A stretch of DNA of 8,012 nucleotides, taken from assembly GCA_041862375.1 (NCBI GenBank), contig JBGVTE010000043.1, positions 1 through 8,012 of the forward strand, read 5' to 3'. Shown here piece by piece: positions 5,897-8,012 of this stretch; the stretch's first letter is position 1, and every line of letters begins with the position of its first letter. The stretch is from WVZL01 sp041862375 (GTDB lineage: Bacteria > Acidobacteriota > Aminicenantia > Aminicenantales > Aminicenantaceae). The notes beneath the pieces are model-generated. The model saw only the letters and a list, made by a program, of their open reading frames with translations. It was not told the DNA's origin and made no database searches. Both the position numbers and the translations under genes were made by a program.

Positions 5897-6338
5897 TCAA
5901 TGCCATCCCCAAAACCAAATTCCTATATTTAAGAAGGCTGTGGAGTCCGGCAACATGGATGATATGCTTAAGCACACTGAAGCCTTTCATGCTGGTTTCG
6001 AACGCCTAGTCCGGACAATTCGTCCTGTTGTAGCGGAGCTGGATTCCTTCCATAAGGAAATGTACAAACTTTACCATTACTATGCGCCGAATTATGAGTT
6101 AAAAGAGATAAGGGCCACTGTCCAGGCCATGCAGGAGAAGCTTGTTCCTCTTCAAAAGGTTCAGCTTCCAAAGCGCTTGGCGGAGAGACAGGTCGATTAT
6201 AAAACAGCAGTGAATGAGCTGGAAGCTGCTGTCACCGAGCTGGCAACAATCGTCAAAGTTGATAACAAAGATGCAATCCTTGAAGCCGTTGAGAAAGTTC
6301 ACTCCGCCTACCAGAAAACAGAACACATTTTTGATTAG
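5799..6338 (+). CDS. Helical two-repeat protein, probably 5'-truncated
   Basis: The frame begins at a GTG (5799) lying antisense to the PD40 gene. The first 40 or so residues look like chance reading of that strand, and protein-like sequence begins near IFKKAVESGN (about 5928). From there it is nearly all helix with heptad-like spacing. KKAVESGNMDDMLKHTEAFH and the C-terminal VDNKDAILEAVEKVH align as two copies of one unit: N, D, L, E and H match at equal spacing. So the remaining piece is the end of one repeat plus a complete second repeat, and the first repeat's start and any signal peptide are missing. Histidines (FHAGF, FHKEMYKLYHYY, VHSAY) recur. I know no function for it. It may still be translated from 5799 or from an internal ATG near 5955. 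Its TAG overlaps the convergent stop by 4 bp. Confidence 0.6.
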   Translation: MSFGKSLCCENKYTPIKTSRLSDDVNPGKLCEIQCHPQNQIPIFKKAVESGNMDDMLKHTEAFHAGFERLVRTIRPVVAELDSFHKEMYKLYHYYAPNYELKEIRATVQAMQEKLVPLQKVQLPKRLAERQVDYKTAVNELEAAVTELATIVKVDNKDAILEAVEKVHSAYQKTEHIFD

Positions 6339-7441
6339 CGAGGTTTTTTAATAATCGCGGCCTGAAGAATATCTTCTAAGCAGGTGTTTTTTTTGATTAT
6401 GATCTTATGTTTCCAGCCAGGTGATATTTTATCTAGAATCATCGCTTGTATAGCACCGCTCAGGTAGAAGCGAAGGTCTCCATGAAGTTCTCCTAGTTTC
6501 GATATACGCCAGGAAAAATCGTACTGCAAGCGGTTCCGTACAATTCGGTAGGCTTTCGATTCCACTTCTCCCTGTTGTGAAGAACCAAGTTCAGAAAATC
6601 TCATCTCAACGTACTTGGCTAAACCCTCGAGCCATTCGAGCTCACGTTCGAAGGCAATGAGTTCAGGAGAAAGTGAGGCGTCAACCCGGCGCTTGGTCCT
6701 CATCTCTAAAAAGCTCTGGATCAATTCGATTCTTTCCAGTTCTTCTTTTTCCCTTAAAATTGCAGCCAGCAAAGATCCCTCTTTGTTCCAGGTGTTCTTA
6801 AAGACCTCATCCTCAAAAGGATAGTGTTTCTTAGTAGCATATACTTTATTTGCCCTCAGGAAGCGATCGGGATCTTGTATTGCTTGGAAAGCGTGAAAAG
6901 CTTCATGGAGCAGAGAAACAACATGCTGGGCAGGAGTGATCTCCATCATTTTAATCATAGCCGGTGTCAGTTTCTCTGGGGGGATTTTTTCTTGGAGCTG
7001 TTTCTTCAAGGATTTATTCATATGACTGAGCGTGTCTAGGCTTCCAGCCCAAAGATCTCCCACAGGAACGGCAAAGGCCTGGGGCTCCTCCACCTGGCGG
7101 CGATAGTACAGACTATCTTGAAAGGTGTCATTGTCGACAACAGTCCAGGGAGCAGGAGGATCGGGATGAGCAACCAGGAATTCATGCTGCTCGTTGTACT
7201 GGATCAAAGGGATCTCGGCCTCACCAAAGCCAGGCCAGACAAGGTTACCGAACATTTTCTTTAAGCGAAGGAGCTCAGTCAGTTGAACCTTATCCTCTGA
7301 ATTCAGCTTTGCCAGACCCTTGTTTTCTTTTGAGGCTTGCTGTTCCTGTCTATTTTCTGTGCTCTTTGCTTGGATGCAGAAAATGATCAATAAGGATGCT
7401 CCCAGATAGAACAAAGGCCATTTCCCAAATACTTTAGGCAT
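6335..7441 (-). CDS. Exported putative zinc metallopeptidase (HEXXH)
   Basis: The 368-residue protein starts at the ATG at 7441; AAGAG about 10 nt upstream is a weak ribosome binding site. Residues 9-24 are a hydrophobic export or anchor segment. A Cys at 22 follows LIIF, which is a poor lipobox, so a lipoprotein is unlikely. HEAFH at 179-183 in LLHEAFHAFQ is a zinc-binding HEXXH helix. EGLAKYVE at 272-279 supplies a Glu about 90 residues on that fits the third ligand of gluzincin-like enzymes; the EG.A.Y.E helix is common in such peptidases. The region between is charged and helical (REKEELERIELIQ). No assigned peptidase family is recognised. Zinc binding and proteolysis are inferred from these motifs. 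It is convergent with the helical protein, overlapping it by 4 bp at the stops. Confidence 0.78.
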   Translation of the reverse strand: MPKVFGKWPLFYLGASLLIIFCIQAKSTENRQEQQASKENKGLAKLNSEDKVQLTELLRLKKMFGNLVWPGFGEAEIPLIQYNEQHEFLVAHPDPPAPWTVVDNDTFQDSLYYRRQVEEPQAFAVPVGDLWAGSLDTLSHMNKSLKKQLQEKIPPEKLTPAMIKMMEITPAQHVVSLLHEAFHAFQAIQDPDRFLRANKVYATKKHYPFEDEVFKNTWNKEGSLLAAILREKEELERIELIQSFLEMRTKRRVDASLSPELIAFERELEWLEGLAKYVEMRFSELGSSQQGEVESKAYRIVRNRLQYDFSWRISKLGELHGDLRFYLSGAIQAMILDKISPGWKHKIIIKKNTCLEDILQAAIIKKPR

Positions 7442-7547
7442 GATTCACGCTCTTAAAATAACAGCACTCAATATTTCAGCATTCCCTATTTATACACAAT
7501 ACATCATTTTAAACATTATCTTATTTAAAAAAAAGTTGATGTCTAGT
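7442..7547. other. AT-rich gap upstream of the HEXXH gene
   Basis: This gap separates the HEXXH gene from the ACR3 remnant, both on the minus strand. Minus-strand TATAAA near 7493-7488 is a possible -10 for the HEXXH gene, but no good -35 pairs with it. TCTAG-T-CTAGA (7542-7552), an 11-bp palindrome, overlaps the ACR3 stop. Nothing here looks coding. Confidence 0.35.
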
Positions 7548-7806
7548 CTAGATTGTCTGAAAATATCTTTTTTTAAAAAACAGAGCTAAATTGACTAAAC
7601 TTATGAGGACAGGGACCTCGACCAGAGGACCTATGACTGTAGCAAAGGCTACTCCGGAGTTGATACCGAACACCGCCACAGCCACCGCGATGGCCAGTTC
7701 GAAATTGTTGCTGGCAGCAGTGAAAGAAAGTGTAGTGGTTTGCGGATAATTTGCCCCTGCCTTCCTTCCAAGATAGAAAGAGAACAGAAACATAAGAACA
7801 AAATAG
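7548..7806 (-). pseudogene. acr3: ACR3-family arsenite exporter, C-terminal remnant
   Basis: About 85 residues up to the TAG at 7548 match the end of ACR3 arsenite efflux permeases: IYFVLMFLFSFYLGRKAGA, TLSFTAASNNFELAIAVAVA, FGINSGVAFATVIGPL, VEVPVLISLVNLALFF and a basic tail. The Glu in SNNFELA corresponds to the conserved TM9 glutamate, and the last two membrane helices are present. The other eight or so helices, including the TM4 cysteine, are missing because the coding strand runs into the IS91 fragment at about 7807. The frame continues by chance into that fragment to 7880. The protein cannot transport. In an intact cell ACR3 would expel As(III) across the inner membrane and usually sits with arsR and arsC, neither of which is here. 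Confidence 0.88.
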
Positions 7807-8012
7807 ATAAAGTTATTGACAGGATAATCGCCCACCACAAGCTTACCTTTATAGCTGAAAGGCCCCCTCCTCCTCATCATGTCCAGCAGGAGTTGTTGAT
7901 GGCCGCCGAGAGGAGTGGGGAGTATTTCTGAGGGCCTCTGTGGCTGTTTTCTGTCTGTTTTGAGAGAAAAGTCTATCCTTTTGGGAATTGTCCTGCAGTC
8001 TATCCTGATTTA
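7807..8012 (+). mobile_element. IS91-type 3' end, direct-repeat copy 2 (interrupts ACR3)
   Basis: It encodes VIDRIIAHHKLTFIAERP through ERSGEYF, stop at 7929-7931, the last 40 or so codons of an IS91-family transposase, and the following non-coding end. Against copy 1 it has HHK for HLK and an Ile for Met, with 98% identity overall. Its left end begins inside the transposase and abuts ACR3 directly, so it is 5'-truncated. It reaches the window edge, and whether more of the element follows is unknown. Confidence 0.86.

Noticed and set aside
7548..7880. A complete 110-residue ACR3-like protein starting at 7880
   Set aside because: The first 25 or so residues come from the antisense strand of the IS91 fragment. 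Only the part up to about 7806 is ACR3, so it is a remnant.
7740..7931. Separate 63-residue plus-strand gene
   Set aside because: Its first half is antisense ACR3 and its second half is the IS91 transposase tail.

Overview
The window reads as a gene-poor, rearranged accessory stretch of a bacterial chromosome. It holds five intact-looking or edge-cut genes, several broken ones, and fragments of mobile and palindromic repeats. The organism cannot be named from the sequence. The mix of an IRBP-like S41 protease, a PD40 propeller protein, an HEXXH protein with an N-terminal export segment, IS91-type debris and GGGGACGTTCCCC-type palindromes resembles environmental Acidobacteriota/Aminicenantes-like or deltaproteobacterial genomes. 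That is a low-confidence inference. Base composition is uneven: the S41 gene is clearly GC-richer than the AT-rich stretches around 470-700, 830-870 and 7440-7560 and the PD40 gene, which fits patchwork ancestry.

Layout. (1) 1-467, minus strand: N-terminal third of an AAA_14/DUF4143-type ATPase running off the left edge, with a near-leaderless promoter overlapped by a perfect 17-nt palindrome. (2) 705-742: the 5' half of a tRNA, cut in or just after the anticodon loop. (3) 840-1046: 10-bp-phased T-tracts and a run of inverted repeats leading into an IS91-family remnant. (4) 1091-1718: that remnant, in which a deletion has removed the catalytic core and joined the zinc-finger N-terminus to the C-terminal tail out of frame. 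(5) 1811-3142, minus: a secreted S41 (IRBP/tricorn-like) peptidase flanked on both sides by REP-like palindromes. (6) 3289-3354: an 18-bp perfect inverted repeat. (7) 3474-4223 and 4314-4853, plus: an unrecognised exported protein and a DUF6512-type membrane protein. (8) 4979-5896, minus, and 5799-6338, plus: a PD40 propeller protein and a helical protein, each missing its 5' end and meeting head to head, which marks a breakpoint. (9) 6335-7441, minus: an exported HEXXH putative metallopeptidase whose stop overlaps that of the convergent gene. (10) 7548-7806, minus: the C-terminal end of an ACR3 arsenite exporter, cut by a second IS91 fragment (7807 to the right edge) that is about 98% identical to 1517-1718 and in the same orientation.

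The intact genes do not form an evident pathway. S41 peptidase, the 249-residue protein, the PD40 protein and the HEXXH protein all look exported, but they are separated by breakpoints and repeats and are not one operon. The clearest biological signal is genome rearrangement: two same-orientation IS91 fragments bracket about 6 kb containing a double gene truncation, and a tRNA half lies just outside. I see no convincing new defence or biosynthetic system.
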